Positions 1-9,300 of a stretch of 36,213 nucleotides of DNA are shown here, piece by piece. The stretch spans positions 1 to 36,213 of the forward strand of contig NZ_JADNBB010000046.1 of NCBI RefSeq assembly GCF_015550595.1, in the 5' to 3' direction. Source of the DNA: Parabacteroides goldsteinii (GTDB lineage: Bacteria; Bacteroidota; Bacteroidia; Bacteroidales; Tannerellaceae). A model generated the notes under the pieces. It was not told the DNA's origin. It searched no databases and saw only the letters and a program-made list of their open reading frames with translations. The translations under genes were made by a program, and so were the position numbers. Within the stretch, counting starts at the first letter, position 1. Every line of letters starts with the position of its first letter.

Positions 1-52
1 CCCAACCACGTCGATGGTACTGCGTAAAAGTGGGAGAGTAGATAACCGCCGT
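1..52 (+). rRNA. rrf: 5S rRNA, 3' end (partial)
   Basis: The first ~52 bases match the conserved 3' half of bacterial 5S rRNA, with the CGATGGTACTGC block followed by GTGGGAGAGTAG and a closing helix strand ending ACCGCCG. The 5' part lies outside the window. A strong terminator follows at 82-116, as expected for the end of an rRNA operon. The exact 3' end is uncertain by a few bases. Confidence 0.88.
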
Positions 53-81
53 TTTTGTCAGGTCGAAAGACTGAATGGTAG

Positions 82-116
82 AAAGGAGTTAGTTCGTAAG
101 AACTGACTCCTTTTCT
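82..116 (+). terminator. rRNA operon terminator
   Basis: A 14-bp stem (AAAGGAGTTAGTTC with GAACTGACTCCTTT, one G-T pair) closes on a GTAA loop and is followed by a T-rich tract. It lies about 30 bases after the 5S gene. Confidence 0.85.
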
Positions 117-134
117 GGTTTTAGATAAATCCTT

Positions 135-142
135 TATCTTTG
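135..142 (+). promoter_or_regulatory. Bacteroidetes -7 box (TATCTTTG)
   Basis: TATCTTTG fits the Bacteroidetes housekeeping -7 consensus TAnnTTTG and lies 18 bases before the ATG at 161. It overlaps an in-frame TTG at 140, which is why that TTG is not taken as the start of the next gene. No clear TTTG -33 box is seen. Confidence 0.6.
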
Positions 143-160
143 TTCAAAAATCAATGCTTT

Positions 161-973
161 ATGATCAAGTTTTATATTTTATTCGTTTCCCTTTTTATAT
201 CTTCCATTCTTTCTGCTCAGAAAGATATTAGTTATACCGTAGAAAAAGATATTCCTTATCGGACCACGGGTGATCCTTATGGCCTTGAACGTTGTAAACT
301 GGATCTTTATTATCCGGAAAATGTGAAGAACTTCGGTACAGTCGTTTGGTTTCATGGAGGCGGTTTGTCGGGTGGTAGTAAATTTATTCCGGAAGAGTTG
401 AAGAATTGTGGTTTGGCTGTCGTAGCTGTTAACTACCGGTTGTTGCCTAAATGTAATATTAAGGATTGTATCGACGATGCAGCTGCTGCGGTAGCCTGGA
501 CTTTTAAAACGATAGAGAAATATGGTGGTAGTCGTGGCCGGATTTTTGTTTCCGGACATTCTGCGGGTGGTTATCTGACAAATATGATCGGTCTGGATGA
601 AAAATGGTTACAGGTTTATGGTGTGGATGCTGACTCTATTGCTGCATTAATCCCTTTCAGTGGACATGCTATCAGTCATTTTGCTTATCGGGAATCTTTA
701 GGAATGAAGGAGACGCAGCCTAGTATCGACGAATATGCACCGCTTTACTATGTTCGTCCGGATGCACCTCCTTTAATCATCGTCTCAGGTGATCGTGAAA
801 TGGAAATGTTAGGACGCTATGAAGAGAATGCTTATTTCTGGAGAATGATGAAAGTAGCCGGACATAAAGAGACATATATTTATGAGTTGGATGGCTATGA
901 TCACGGATCGATGGCTACACCGGCTTTTCATATACTAAAGAATCATGTGAAAAGGATTTTGGAAAAACATTGA
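161..973 (+). CDS. Secreted alpha/beta hydrolase (esterase/lipase-like)
   Basis: A 270-residue protein of the alpha/beta hydrolase fold (Abhydrolase_3/BD-FAE type) that hydrolyses ester-type bonds, probably in the periplasm. Residues 1-19 form a signal peptide ending SILSAQ. An HGGG oxyanion-hole motif is at 65-68, the nucleophile elbow GHSAG has Ser134, and likely acid and base are Asp211 (SGDRE) and His248 (YDHGS). The ATG at 161 is chosen because the upstream in-frame TTG at 140 lies inside the promoter box and would precede the signal peptide with polar residues. The gene stands alone between the rRNA terminator and a bidirectional terminator. The substrate cannot be told. Confidence 0.88.
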   Translation: MIKFYILFVSLFISSILSAQKDISYTVEKDIPYRTTGDPYGLERCKLDLYYPENVKNFGTVVWFHGGGLSGGSKFIPEELKNCGLAVVAVNYRLLPKCNIKDCIDDAAAAVAWTFKTIEKYGGSRGRIFVSGHSAGGYLTNMIGLDEKWLQVYGVDADSIAALIPFSGHAISHFAYRESLGMKETQPSIDEYAPLYYVRPDAPPLIIVSGDREMEMLGRYEENAYFWRMMKVAGHKETYIYELDGYDHGSMATPAFHILKNHVKRILEKH

Positions 974-982
974 AAAGGAAAG

Positions 983-1019
983 AAACCTTGTTCCCGTGTG
1001 AAGCACGGGAACAAGGTTT
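983..1019. terminator. Bidirectional terminator between convergent genes
   Basis: A perfect 16-bp inverted repeat (arms 983-998 and 1004-1019, 5-base loop) with an A-run on one side and a T-run on the other. It sits between the hydrolase and the convergent YbjQ-like gene and can serve both. Confidence 0.9.
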
Positions 1020-1021
1020 TA

Positions 1022-1342
1022 TCATTCGAAACGAACTGCGGTTCCGGCAGCCGTAACCATCAGCATACTTCCGCTTCCTCCTACTGTTTCATAGTCGAGA
1101 TCGACAGCAATAACGGCATTGGCTCCCATGCGTGCTGCCTGTTGGCTCATTTCTTCCAGGGCTGTATCTTTTGCTTCACGTAATACACTCTCATAGGAAC
1201 CTGCGCGTCCACCTACTATATCGCGTATTCCGGCAAAGAAATCTTTGAATACGTTTGCTCCTATGATTGTTTCACCGGAAACTATCCCATAGTATTGAGC
1301 GATCTTTTTCCCTTCGATGTTGTTTGTTGTTGTTAATAACAT
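1022..1342 (-). CDS. YbjQ/UPF0145 family heavy-metal-binding-like protein
   Basis: A 106-residue soluble protein of the YbjQ (UPF0145) family, a small pentamer-forming fold of unknown role, sometimes annotated as heavy-metal binding. Family marks are the N-terminal beta strand followed by [15 protein letters not shown], the [17 protein letters not shown] segment, and [16 protein letters not shown] near the C-terminus. The ATG at 1342 is preferred over an upstream in-frame start at 1369, because the -7 box TATATTTG (1374-1367) overlaps that upstream start. It is a single-gene unit ending at the shared terminator. Confidence 0.85.
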   Translation of the reverse strand: MLLTTTNNIEGKKIAQYYGIVSGETIIGANVFKDFFAGIRDIVGGRAGSYESVLREAKDTALEEMSQQAARMGANAVIAVDLDYETVGGSGSMLMVTAAGTAVRFE

Positions 1343-1366
1343 AGCTTTCTTTTTTATTGTTGACAA

Positions 1367-1374
1367 CAAATATA
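1367..1374 (-). promoter_or_regulatory. -7 box (TATATTTG) for the YbjQ-like gene
   Basis: On the minus strand TATATTTG matches TAnnTTTG, 24 bases before the ATG at 1342. No obvious -33 TTTG at the usual distance. Confidence 0.6.
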
Positions 1375-1414
1375 TTTATTCCATTGGATATCTTGTCCGG
1401 TTTGGGATAAATAA

Positions 1415-1455
1415 AACGGGCAGAGCCTCTATTTTCTATGGAAGCTCTGCCCGTT
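1415..1455 (-). terminator. Terminator after the GH92 gene
   Basis: Perfect 12-bp arms (AACGGGCAGAGC at 1415-1426; its complement at 1444-1455), followed on the minus strand by TTTATTTA. A second, smaller stem (CCTGCCGG with CCGGCAGG, 1490-1512) lies between it and the stop codon. Confidence 0.8.
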
Positions 1456-1521
1456 GTTAATCGGATGCTTATCCGTATCTTTGTCGATACCTGCCGGTTC
1501 GTATCCGGCAGGCATTGTTTT

Positions 1522-3777
1522 TTATGGATGTGCATTGTTCATTTCGAATACCAGCTTACCACCTTTCGCCATATCGGTATGTGAGAAGAACGGGGTATCG
1601 AGAACCTTACCGTTTAATGTCACTTCTTTGATATATTTATTCTCCGGACTGTTATTTTTAACCTGGATCTCAAATATGCCACCTTTTACGTGAATTAAGG
1701 CACGATCTACCATCGGACGGCCCAATGTGTAAACCGGAATACCCGGGGCAACCTGATAGAAGCCCAAAGCACTCATTACGTACCATGCCGACATCTGTCC
1801 GCAATCTTCGTTTCCAATGATACCGTCAGGTTTATTTGTATAGAATTCGCGCATGATATAATCCAGACGTTCCTGTCCTTTCCAGGGAGAGTCTGTCCAG
1901 TTATATAGATAAGCCATGTGGTGGCTCGGTTCGTTACCATGCGCATACTGACCGATCAATCCGGTGATATCGCCGGAAGCATGTTCGCCGTCAACTTGGG
2001 AGGAAGTAGTAAATAATGTATCCAGACGTGTTTCCAGTTCATTTTTACCACCGATCGTAGCGATGAAATTATCCATATCATGCGGTGCGAAGAAACTCCA
2101 CTGGAAGGCATTTCCTTCTGTATAATCACTTCTCATGTGAGCGGAGTAACGTGGGTTGAATGGAGTACGGAAAGTTCCGTCACCCATGATCGGACGCATC
2201 ATCTTTGTTTCCGGATCCAGATAACGTTTGTAGTATTCTCCTTTGGCTGCATATGCTTTAGCCAGTGAGTCAAGTCCTGCTTTAGCAGCGATCTGTGAAA
2301 TACACCAATCTTCGTAAGCCATTTCCAATCCCCATGAAACAGATTCGGGAATGGAGTCAGCCGGAACGAATCCATATTTTTCTTTATAATACGGATGGCG
2401 GGTGATCAGATCGAGTTCGCGTGTACCCTTGAACTTTTCTGCCAGATCTTCACGGTAAACGGATGAACGTGCACCGGCTTCCGCCCATGTTTTCAGATCA
2501 CCGTCAGCCAGATTTTTGCTAACCAGGTCAGCCAGAACGGATACGGCAGGATAGCCTACCATACAACCTGTATAACTGGAAGCCAGCGGCCATTTCGGTA
2601 GAATACCACCTTCTTTATATCCCTGTACCAATACTTTTCCCCAGTCGGCAGCCAGATCCGGATTGATGATCGTCATCAACGGATGTAAAGCACGGAAGGT
2701 ATCCCATAAAGAAAATACGGAATAGTTCGTATAACCCGGTTCTGCTTTATGTACCTTTTTATCCATACCCAGATAACGGCCGTCTACATCCTGATAAGCG
2801 AACGGAGCGATCATAGTATGATATAGAGCTGTGTAGAAATTTACCATTACGGTAGGATCAGCCTGAATTTCGATCGCATTCAGTGCATCGTTCCATATTT
2901 CAGCCGATTTAATGCGGGTTGCTTCGAAATCCCAGCCGGGAAGTTCTGCTTCGAGGTTCTTTTCAGCCCCTTCCGTATCTACCATAGAAAGTGCAACCTT
3001 TACGTATAAAGGTTCAGCCTTTTCTGGGAATTTATAATGGAATTTCAAATCCTCAGCAGTATTAATACGCAGGAATAAAGAGTCCTGACGAAGCTTGCCA
3101 CCAATATACTGGTAGATTGTTTCGATCGGTTCGGAGAAGGTGATCCGGTATGAAACCGAATGGAAATGTGCCCAGCCCTGGGTGCGGACCGTTCCTTCTA
3201 CGGTTGAATCGTTTACGAACAGATAGTTGTTATCGACAAGTTTATGTCCCCAGTTCGGTTGCAGGATATGTCCCAGATCCAGCATGACACGACGGTCTTT
3301 GGGGTTATCGTAAGTATATTTATGGAAACCAACCTTGTCTGTACTTGTCAACTCTACATTCACACCGAAATTATCCAGACGTACGGTATAGAATCCGGGA
3401 GTCGCTTTTTCTGTGTCTTTATTGAAAAGGCCGACCGGTTTGATCGAGTCGCTACCCGAGAAAGGCAGTAGAGCTACATCTCCCAGATCACCGATACCTG
3501 TTCCTGAGAGGTGTGTGTGGCTGAAGCCATAGATTTCCCTGTCGTCGTAATGATAACCGCTACTGGCGTCCCAGCCCATGATATGCGTATCCGGACTTAC
3601 CTGTACCATCGCGAAGGGGCGGGTGGCACCGGGGAAGGTATGTCCGTGGAATCCGGTTCCGATGAACGGGTCTACATACTTGATTTCATCGCTTAGTAAG
3701 CCACTGTCGGGAGCAGGTTTACACCCTGCCAGCAGGCAAAGAACAGCAGCCTGAAAGAATAAGATTGTCTTTTTCAC
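1522..3777 (-). CDS. GH92 family alpha-mannosidase, lipoprotein
   Basis: A 751-residue glycoside hydrolase of family GH92, calcium-dependent exo-alpha-mannosidases (often alpha-1,2) that trim mannose from N-glycans or mannans. The N-terminus is a lipoprotein signal with lipobox LLAGC (Cys19), so it is membrane anchored. The family opening YVDPFIGTGFHGHTFPGA follows directly, SLWDTFRALHP lies mid-protein, and the conserved GNEDCGQMSAW places Glu657/Asp658 in the active-site region. Length is normal for the family. It is a single gene with its own promoter and terminator, not part of a visible utilization locus here. The exact linkage preference cannot be read from sequence. Confidence 0.94.
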   Translation of the reverse strand: MKKTILFFQAAVLCLLAGCKPAPDSGLLSDEIKYVDPFIGTGFHGHTFPGATRPFAMVQVSPDTHIMGWDASSGYHYDDREIYGFSHTHLSGTGIGDLGDVALLPFSGSDSIKPVGLFNKDTEKATPGFYTVRLDNFGVNVELTSTDKVGFHKYTYDNPKDRRVMLDLGHILQPNWGHKLVDNNYLFVNDSTVEGTVRTQGWAHFHSVSYRITFSEPIETIYQYIGGKLRQDSLFLRINTAEDLKFHYKFPEKAEPLYVKVALSMVDTEGAEKNLEAELPGWDFEATRIKSAEIWNDALNAIEIQADPTVMVNFYTALYHTMIAPFAYQDVDGRYLGMDKKVHKAEPGYTNYSVFSLWDTFRALHPLMTIINPDLAADWGKVLVQGYKEGGILPKWPLASSYTGCMVGYPAVSVLADLVSKNLADGDLKTWAEAGARSSVYREDLAEKFKGTRELDLITRHPYYKEKYGFVPADSIPESVSWGLEMAYEDWCISQIAAKAGLDSLAKAYAAKGEYYKRYLDPETKMMRPIMGDGTFRTPFNPRYSAHMRSDYTEGNAFQWSFFAPHDMDNFIATIGGKNELETRLDTLFTTSSQVDGEHASGDITGLIGQYAHGNEPSHHMAYLYNWTDSPWKGQERLDYIMREFYTNKPDGIIGNEDCGQMSAWYVMSALGFYQVAPGIPVYTLGRPMVDRALIHVKGGIFEIQVKNNSPENKYIKEVTLNGKVLDTPFFSHTDMAKGGKLVFEMNNAHP

Positions 3778-3838
3778 TGTTTATTTATTGATTTAGTTTG
3801 AATATATGCGGATTTACTGTTTTTATTTTGAACTGCTA

Positions 3839-3846
3839 CAAATATA
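3839..3846 (-). promoter_or_regulatory. -7 box (TATATTTG) for the GH92 gene
   Basis: Minus-strand TATATTTG matches the -7 consensus, 61 bases before the GH92 start codon. Confidence 0.55.
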
Positions 3847-3945
3847 ATGAAAAAGAACCATATAGAGGCCTTTTTCTATAATCTGATAAAAAAGTGACAA
3901 AAAATTGCAACCTTTTGTGGTGGGTACTCGTCTAATATAAAAGAG

Positions 3946-4200
3946 ATGAGAACAGACGAATTCATAACAAGGATATTGCCTTTAAAAGACAACCTGTTGC
4001 GGGTTGCTTTCAGGATCACCGGAAATGCTGAGCGTTCCGAGCAGATCGTTCAGGATGTAATGCTGAAGGTCTGGGGAGAGCGGGCGGCTTGGATTGTAAT
4101 AGAAGATATTCCTTCTTACTGCCTGATGGTAACCCGTAACCTGGCACTGGAAGCGATCAATTTGCAGAAGATGCGGACGGAAAGTTTCACTGTCAGATAA
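3946..4200 (+). CDS. Shortened ECF sigma factor (region 2 only)
   Basis: An 84-residue protein matching sigma-70 region 2 of ECF factors: the core-binding and -10 melting helices are visible (AFRITGNAERSEQIVQDVMLKV, then SYCLMVTRNLALEAINLQ). A full ECF sigma is about 160-190 residues; region 4, which reads the -35 element, is absent. The stop codon is followed only 18 bases later by the next start, so no room exists for a frameshifted region 4. An internal deletion of a longer gene is the likely origin. It may be non-functional, or act as a core-binding competitor; I cannot decide. Confidence 0.7.
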   Translation: MRTDEFITRILPLKDNLLRVAFRITGNAERSEQIVQDVMLKVWGERAAWIVIEDIPSYCLMVTRNLALEAINLQKMRTESFTVR

Positions 4201-4218
4201 ACTACATGTACGACAAAT

Positions 4219-4554
4219 ATGGATTACAACCGTATTAAAATATTGTTGGATAAATATTGGGAATGTGCCACCACTATTGAAGAAGAACGCGAACTACGAC
4301 ACTTTTTCTCGGCAGAAACGTTGCCGCCCGAGTTGCGTCCTTACAAAGCGTGGTTTCTGACTCCGGAAGCAGAGACACTTCCCCCGTTAGGAAAAGAGTT
4401 CGACCTGAAGGTACTGCAGCGGATATCCAGGGAAAAAAGACAACGTCACCTTCGTCTTTTTTATTCTTTTTCGGCCCTGATCACCTTCATTTTTGTCCTT
4501 TTGTTTATTCTGATACTGACCTCTTCGTTTATGATTGAAAATTGCTGTGTTTAG
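4219..4554 (+). CDS. Small single-pass membrane protein, possible anti-sigma
   Basis: A 111-residue protein with a charged cytoplasmic N-terminus (residues 1-80, rich in Glu, Arg and Lys) and one hydrophobic segment at about 82-102, leaving a tail of under ten residues outside. Its place 18 bases after a sigma gene and this topology fit a small anti-sigma or sigma-partner protein of Bacteroidetes. No zinc-binding anti-sigma motif or FecR domain is present. Function is inferred from context only. Confidence 0.65.
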   Translation: MDYNRIKILLDKYWECATTIEEERELRHFFSAETLPPELRPYKAWFLTPEAETLPPLGKEFDLKVLQRISREKRQRHLRLFYSFSALITFIFVLLFILILTSSFMIENCCV

Positions 4555-4615
4555 TATATTCAGGTTTCGTATATCGTCTGAAGTAGTAAAAATGTAGATC
4601 ATATATGACACCGGT

Positions 4616-4650
4616 AGAGCCTTGCAGACTTGTACTGCAAGGCTCTTTCT
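4616..4650 (+). terminator. Terminator after the short sigma operon
   Basis: Perfect 11-bp stem AGAGCCTTGCA / TGCAAGGCTCT (4616-4626 and 4636-4646) followed by TTCT. Confidence 0.8.
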
Positions 4651-4652
4651 GT

Positions 4653-4660
4653 TACCTTTG
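4653..4660 (+). promoter_or_regulatory. -7 box (TACCTTTG) for the LysO pair
   Basis: TACCTTTG fits TAnnTTTG, directly after the terminator and 16 bases before the ATG at 4677. Confidence 0.65.
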
Positions 4661-4676
4661 CCGAAAAATTATAATT

Positions 4677-4955
4677 ATGTTCACGGTAATCGGAATTATG
4701 TTCGGCGGTATAGCTATAGGATACCTGTTGCGTAAAGTGGAGTTTTTACAAAAAATAGGTAGACCTATTTCCTATACGATTTTGCTTCTGTTGTTCCTGT
4801 TGGGAATTTCGGTGGGGGCCAATGAGGCTATAATAAATAATCTTACAACACTGGGAGGGCAGGCTTTCCTGATCGCTCTGGCAGGAACAGGCGGAAGTGT
4901 ATTGGCTGCCTGGGGCGTGTATCATTTCTTTTTTAAGGAAAGGGGAAGAGAATGA
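4677..4955 (+). CDS. lysO: LysO-type exporter, N-terminal half
   Basis: A 92-residue membrane protein with three hydrophobic segments, matching the N-terminal part of the LysO (YbjE, DUF340) lysine exporter. GIAIGYLLRKV and the ISYTILLLLFLLGISVGAN segment are typical. The start at 4677 follows a promoter box; an upstream in-frame ATG at 4605 would place the promoter and terminator inside the coding region. It overlaps the next gene by 4 bases (ATGA), so the two halves should be made together. E. coli LysO is about 299 residues; the two parts here sum to 300. Confidence 0.82.
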   Translation: MFTVIGIMFGGIAIGYLLRKVEFLQKIGRPISYTILLLLFLLGISVGANEAIINNLTTLGGQAFLIALAGTGGSVLAAWGVYHFFFKERGRE

Positions 4956-5578
4956 AAGGGAGTCTGATCGTTGTCGCTTTTTTTGCACTCGGGTGTATCC
5001 TGGGATGTAGCGGTTATCTGCCGGAGGTCATTGTAAAAAATGATATCACTATATACGTGCTTTATTTATTGATGTTTCAGGTTGGGTTAAGCATTGGAAG
5101 TGATAAAAAACTGAAAGAGATATTATGTAGTATCCGTCCGAAGTTATTGTTGGTGCCTTTGGCTACTATTATCGGGACGCTGACGGCTTCCGCTTTAATC
5201 AGTCTGGTGATCACCAAATGGAGTGTGTTCGACTGTCTGGCTGTCGGTAGCGGATTTGCTTATTACTCGTTGTCGTCTATCCTGATAACGGAGTTGAAAG
5301 AAGCTTCACTGGGTGTACAGATGGCTACGGAATTAGGGACGATTGCGTTGATGGCTAATATTATCCGTGAGATTATGGCTTTGCTGGGTGCACCTTTGTT
5401 TGTCAAGTATTTCGGAAGACTGGCCCCTATCTGTGCCGGAGGAGCGACGACGATGGATACAACATTACCGATTATTACCCGTTATTCTGGAAAGGATCTG
5501 GTATTCGTTTCTATTTTCCACGGTATTCTGGTCGATTTTACGGTACCGTTCTTTGTCTCTTTTTTCTGTTCAATGTGA
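4952..5578 (+). CDS. lysO: LysO-type exporter, C-terminal half
   Basis: A 208-residue polytopic inner-membrane protein matching the C-terminal part of LysO, which exports L-lysine and toxic analogues. Family marks: the MFQVGLSIGSD stretch near residue 40, GSGFAYYSLSSILITEL around 110-125, ELGTIALMANIIREI, and the conserved GGATTMDTTLPIITRYSG near 175. Translation is probably coupled to the upstream half by the ATGA overlap. The split arrangement is, to my knowledge, common in Bacteroidales, so this is unlikely to be a recent nonsense mutation. Confidence 0.86.
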   Translation: MKGSLIVVAFFALGCILGCSGYLPEVIVKNDITIYVLYLLMFQVGLSIGSDKKLKEILCSIRPKLLLVPLATIIGTLTASALISLVITKWSVFDCLAVGSGFAYYSLSSILITELKEASLGVQMATELGTIALMANIIREIMALLGAPLFVKYFGRLAPICAGGATTMDTTLPIITRYSGKDLVFVSIFHGILVDFTVPFFVSFFCSM

Positions 5579-5614
5579 ATAGGATAGTCAATAAAAGATA
5601 GCATAATAACCTGT

Positions 5615-6211
5615 ATGAGAAACTTACTGATCGCTATATTGCTGTTCGTTTCGTTCTGTGCTGCCGGACAGCCGGGACGAAGACTGGATAAGCTGGGGGA
5701 TAACGAAACGATCCCAGCCGGGCAGGCTGCATTTTACGGTGATTTCATCCAACGCCTGAAAAAGTTTAAAAGCGGCGGTTATCCCCAGGATATCCGGATA
5801 ATCAACATTGAGACGAACGAAGTATTTATCTTTAGGGTAAAGTCTACTTTTAAGACCTCTAAGGAAAATCCGTTCTGTTTCCTGATCGAGCCGGGAACGT
5901 ATGCGATCCTGAATTATTGGTGGACGGAAAGTAAATGGTATGGTGGAAAATCCTATATGGAACCCATCTATAAAGGAGAAGACTCTATCCTGGAGACGGA
6001 ACGGAAGATAAAGAACAAGGAACAACGTCCGGACGAACTGGTCTTGTTTAAATTTACCGTTGCCCCGAATATGCTGAATTATGTCGGCACCTGGCATTTC
6101 GAGCAATCCCCCGTTTATTTTACCAACGATAAGGAACAGGCCGACGATCGAATGAAAGATAAATATAAAAAGCTGGACTTTCTCTCTTCCGAGATAAACA
6201 TACCGGATTAG
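5615..6211 (+). CDS. Secreted protein of unknown function
   Basis: A 198-residue protein with a signal peptide (residues 1-18, ending FCAAGQ), so periplasmic or surface exposed. The mature part has alternating beta-rich stretches such as DIRIINIETNEVFIFRVKS and FCFLIEPGTYAILNYWW and a charged C-terminus. I recognise no domain. It lies 36 bases after the LysO pair with no promoter box between, so it probably shares that transcript, and a strong terminator follows. Confidence 0.7.
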   Translation: MRNLLIAILLFVSFCAAGQPGRRLDKLGDNETIPAGQAAFYGDFIQRLKKFKSGGYPQDIRIINIETNEVFIFRVKSTFKTSKENPFCFLIEPGTYAILNYWWTESKWYGGKSYMEPIYKGEDSILETERKIKNKEQRPDELVLFKFTVAPNMLNYVGTWHFEQSPVYFTNDKEQADDRMKDKYKKLDFLSSEINIPD

Positions 6212-6243
6212 TTTTAAGATAATTTGTTCCTAATATATAAAAG

Positions 6244-6291
6244 AGCGGATCAAATCAGAGCCATAAAACAGGCTACTGACTTGATCCGCTT
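6244..6291. terminator. Bidirectional terminator between convergent genes
   Basis: Long inverted repeat with arms about 6244-6262 and 6271-6291 (GCGGATCAA and TTGATCCGC at the base), A-rich before and seven T after, between the secreted protein and the minus-strand protease. Confidence 0.85.
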
Positions 6292-6309
6292 TTTTTATAT
6301 GTCAGGTAT

Positions 6310-9300
6310 TTATTTCTTTACCGTCTGCAACATCACTTTCACTGCTTCTTCCAGCTGATGGTCTTCACCCTTCAACTGAGATTCCGGTGTGTTGTAGATC
6401 TCGATATCCGGTTCCAATTCATGGTTTTCCAGGTAATTACCTTGCATATCCTGAACACCAACTTGCGGAATACCGAATACGATAGACGGGTCGATCTGCG
6501 ACTCCCACCAAACAGCTGTCATAGTTCCCGGTACCGGAGCACCGATCAACTTACCGATCCCCAACGTTTTGTAAACCCAGGGGAAGCCATGCGCATTCGA
6601 ATAGTTATCTTCGCAAACCAGTACACACGACGGTTTCAACCATTTGTTGAACGGATCGCTACCGATATACTGTCCGCGTGGCATGAAACGCTGGTATTCT
6701 TTACCGCTCAACAATGTAGCCAGGTCGTCATGCAACCAGCCGCCACCGTTGTGACGGGTATCGACGATCACCGCTTCCTTGTTGCGGCAACGTCCCAGCA
6801 ATTCAGAGTAAACTTCACGGAAACTTTCGCTGTTCATGCCTTTGACATGTACGTAGCCGATTTTTCCGCCAGAGAGTTCGTCCACTTTCTTACGACAGTT
6901 CTCTACCCAGCGTTTGTACAGCAGGTTGGATTGTTCACCGTAAGAGATCGGTTTAACCTGTTCTTCAAAACGTTCTTTCGTAGCCGGATTGTAAACTGAC
7001 AATAAGATTTTCTTTCCGGCTTTACCATTTAACAACGGATAATAATCTTCCCCATTCTTGATCGGTTTCTCATTGATCTTCTCGATGATGCAACCCGGTT
7101 TGATCTTGGTGTCGGCCAGTGTCAACGGACCTTTGGCAATGATCTCGGCAATTTTCAAACCGTCGCCGTTGTAGCTATTGTCATAGAATGCACCCAGGCA
7201 AGCTGTTGCCGGAGCAGAGGAAGACGGACGGAAACGGGCACCCGTATGCGAACCGTTCAATTCTCCCAATAGTTCGGATAACATTTCCTGGAAGTCGTAA
7301 TTATTGTTGATATGCGGCAGATAGCGGGCGTATGCTTTCTTGTATCCATCCCAGTCGATGCCATGAAGCGTCGGATCGTAGAACTTGTCTTCTACCTGAC
7401 GCCATACATGGTTGAATATATATTCGCGTTCCTGCGGTGGACGATAAGAGAATTCAGCCTTGAACGGGATATTCTTGGTCTTGCTGTCTTTGATCTCTAC
7501 CTTTTTCAGCTGGCCACCCGATACGAGGAAGAGGTTTTCACCCTTCTTATCGGTAAACATTCTGCCTCCGCCGACTTCTTTGATCAATAACTTGGTCGTA
7601 TTCTCCTTGAAGTTACGTTCCCACAGGTCATAACCCTTTTCAAAAGAAGCACAATAATAAAGTTTATCGCCTTTCGGTGTCAATACGGCATCACCCAGGT
7701 TCGATGAGTTGATTGTCAGACGGATGACACGGTCTTTACGGTTCTCCAGGTCGAACTTCAACGGTTCTACCGGTTTGTCCTTGTCGTCTTTCTTGTCTTT
7801 ATCCTCTTTCTTTTTGTCATCTTTTTTCGCTTTGGACTCTTTTTTATCATCCTTTTTGTCCTCGTCCTTCTCTTTGTCTTCGTCGTCGATCAGTGCGAGT
7901 TCTTCTTTGCTCAGGCGGAATTTATCGTAGGCTTCGGCATCAAAGAACATGATATAAGTATCATCCTGTGCCCCCCAACTGCCATGACTGCGGTAACCTG
8001 CCCGGTCGGACGACCAGATCATAGCTTTTCCATCGAGTACCCATTTGGGGTTTCCGTCCGAATAACCGCTTTCCGTCAGGTTGGTAATATCTCCGCTACC
8101 GTCTGCTTTTACCAACGCGATGTCTTTGTTGTTCCATCCGCCGATTGCGATATATTCCACCAGGAACCATTTACTGTCGGGCGACCATTGATAAGTCTGA
8201 TCTCCGTCGCTGTATGAATAATTGTATTTGCCATCCAATACCGTGCGTACCTGTTTGCTTTTCAGGTTGATCACACGTAATGTCGTACGGTCTTCCAGGA
8301 AAGCCACCTCTTTACCATCAGGCGAATAAGCCGGTTGGAAAGAAGTCTTGTCCGTTACTACGAGCGGTTCTTCTTTTATTTCCTGTGCATAAGTGAAATA
8401 TTTGTCGTCTTTACGAGCCAGGCTGCTCTGATAGATACCCCATGTTTCCCCCCGTTCAGCCGAGTAAACCAGCGAACGACCGTCGGGACTGAAATCAATA
8501 TTACGTTCCTGCTGTGGTGTATCGGTGATCTGGCGGGTTGTTTCGTATTCAACGGAAGTGACATATACATCGCCTCTTACGATAAAGGCAACTTCTTTTC
8601 CATTCGGAGAAACGGCAATGCTGGTTGCTCCGTTCGACATCAAGCGATGGATCAGATCGTTCTCTGTCTGGTCGGAGATGATATTTACTTTTACTTTTGA
8701 CGGTTGTCCACCTTCCTTAATTGTATATATTTCACCGTCATATCCGTAGCAGAGCATTCCGTTGTTGTCGGAAGTAAGGAAACGGACAGGGTGTGTCGTA
8801 TGATTGGTTATCTGCTTGCCGTTTTTACCGGTCAGGTCGTTTTTGAAGATATTGAAACTACCTTTTTCTTCGCTTAGATAGTAGAATGCTTTTCCGTCGG
8901 CTGTCCATACCGGGTTACGGTCTTCACCGCGGAAAGTGGTGATCTTCTTGAAAGAGCGGTCATTACCTGACGAACATAACCAGATATCACGCGTGATGGA
9001 AGACTGGTGATGTTTACGCCAAGGATCTTCATACCCTTTGAAGTCATTATACAATAGCTGACTTCCGTCTTTGCTGAGCGCTATATTTTCCATCGCCAAT
9101 GACGAATATAACGTCGGTCGTCCTCCGGTAGTATTGACCTGGTAGACCTGCGCAAACAGTGACGAAGGGAACTGGCTGTCCTTTACATCCTGTTGGATAG
9201 AGGCAGTATAAAGAACATGCTCGTTGTCGCTGAATGTATCCGGATATTCGTTGGCCGAATGGGTGGTTAGTTGAGTCGGTGCGCCTCCTTCTTTATTCAT

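Noticed and set aside
140-160. Upstream TTG start for the first hydrolase
   Set aside because: The TTG lies inside the TATCTTTG promoter box; the ATG at 161 starts a clean signal peptide.
7765-7878. Asp/Lys repeat in the first tricorn-like protease considered as a tandem DNA repeat
   Set aside because: The units are irregular in length and codon use; it is a low-complexity protein linker, also present in shorter form in the paralogue.
7709-7930. Open frame on the plus strand encoding a Ser/Leu-rich 73-residue protein
   Set aside because: It is the antisense shadow of the Asp/Lys-rich linker in the tricorn-like protease at 6310-9576.
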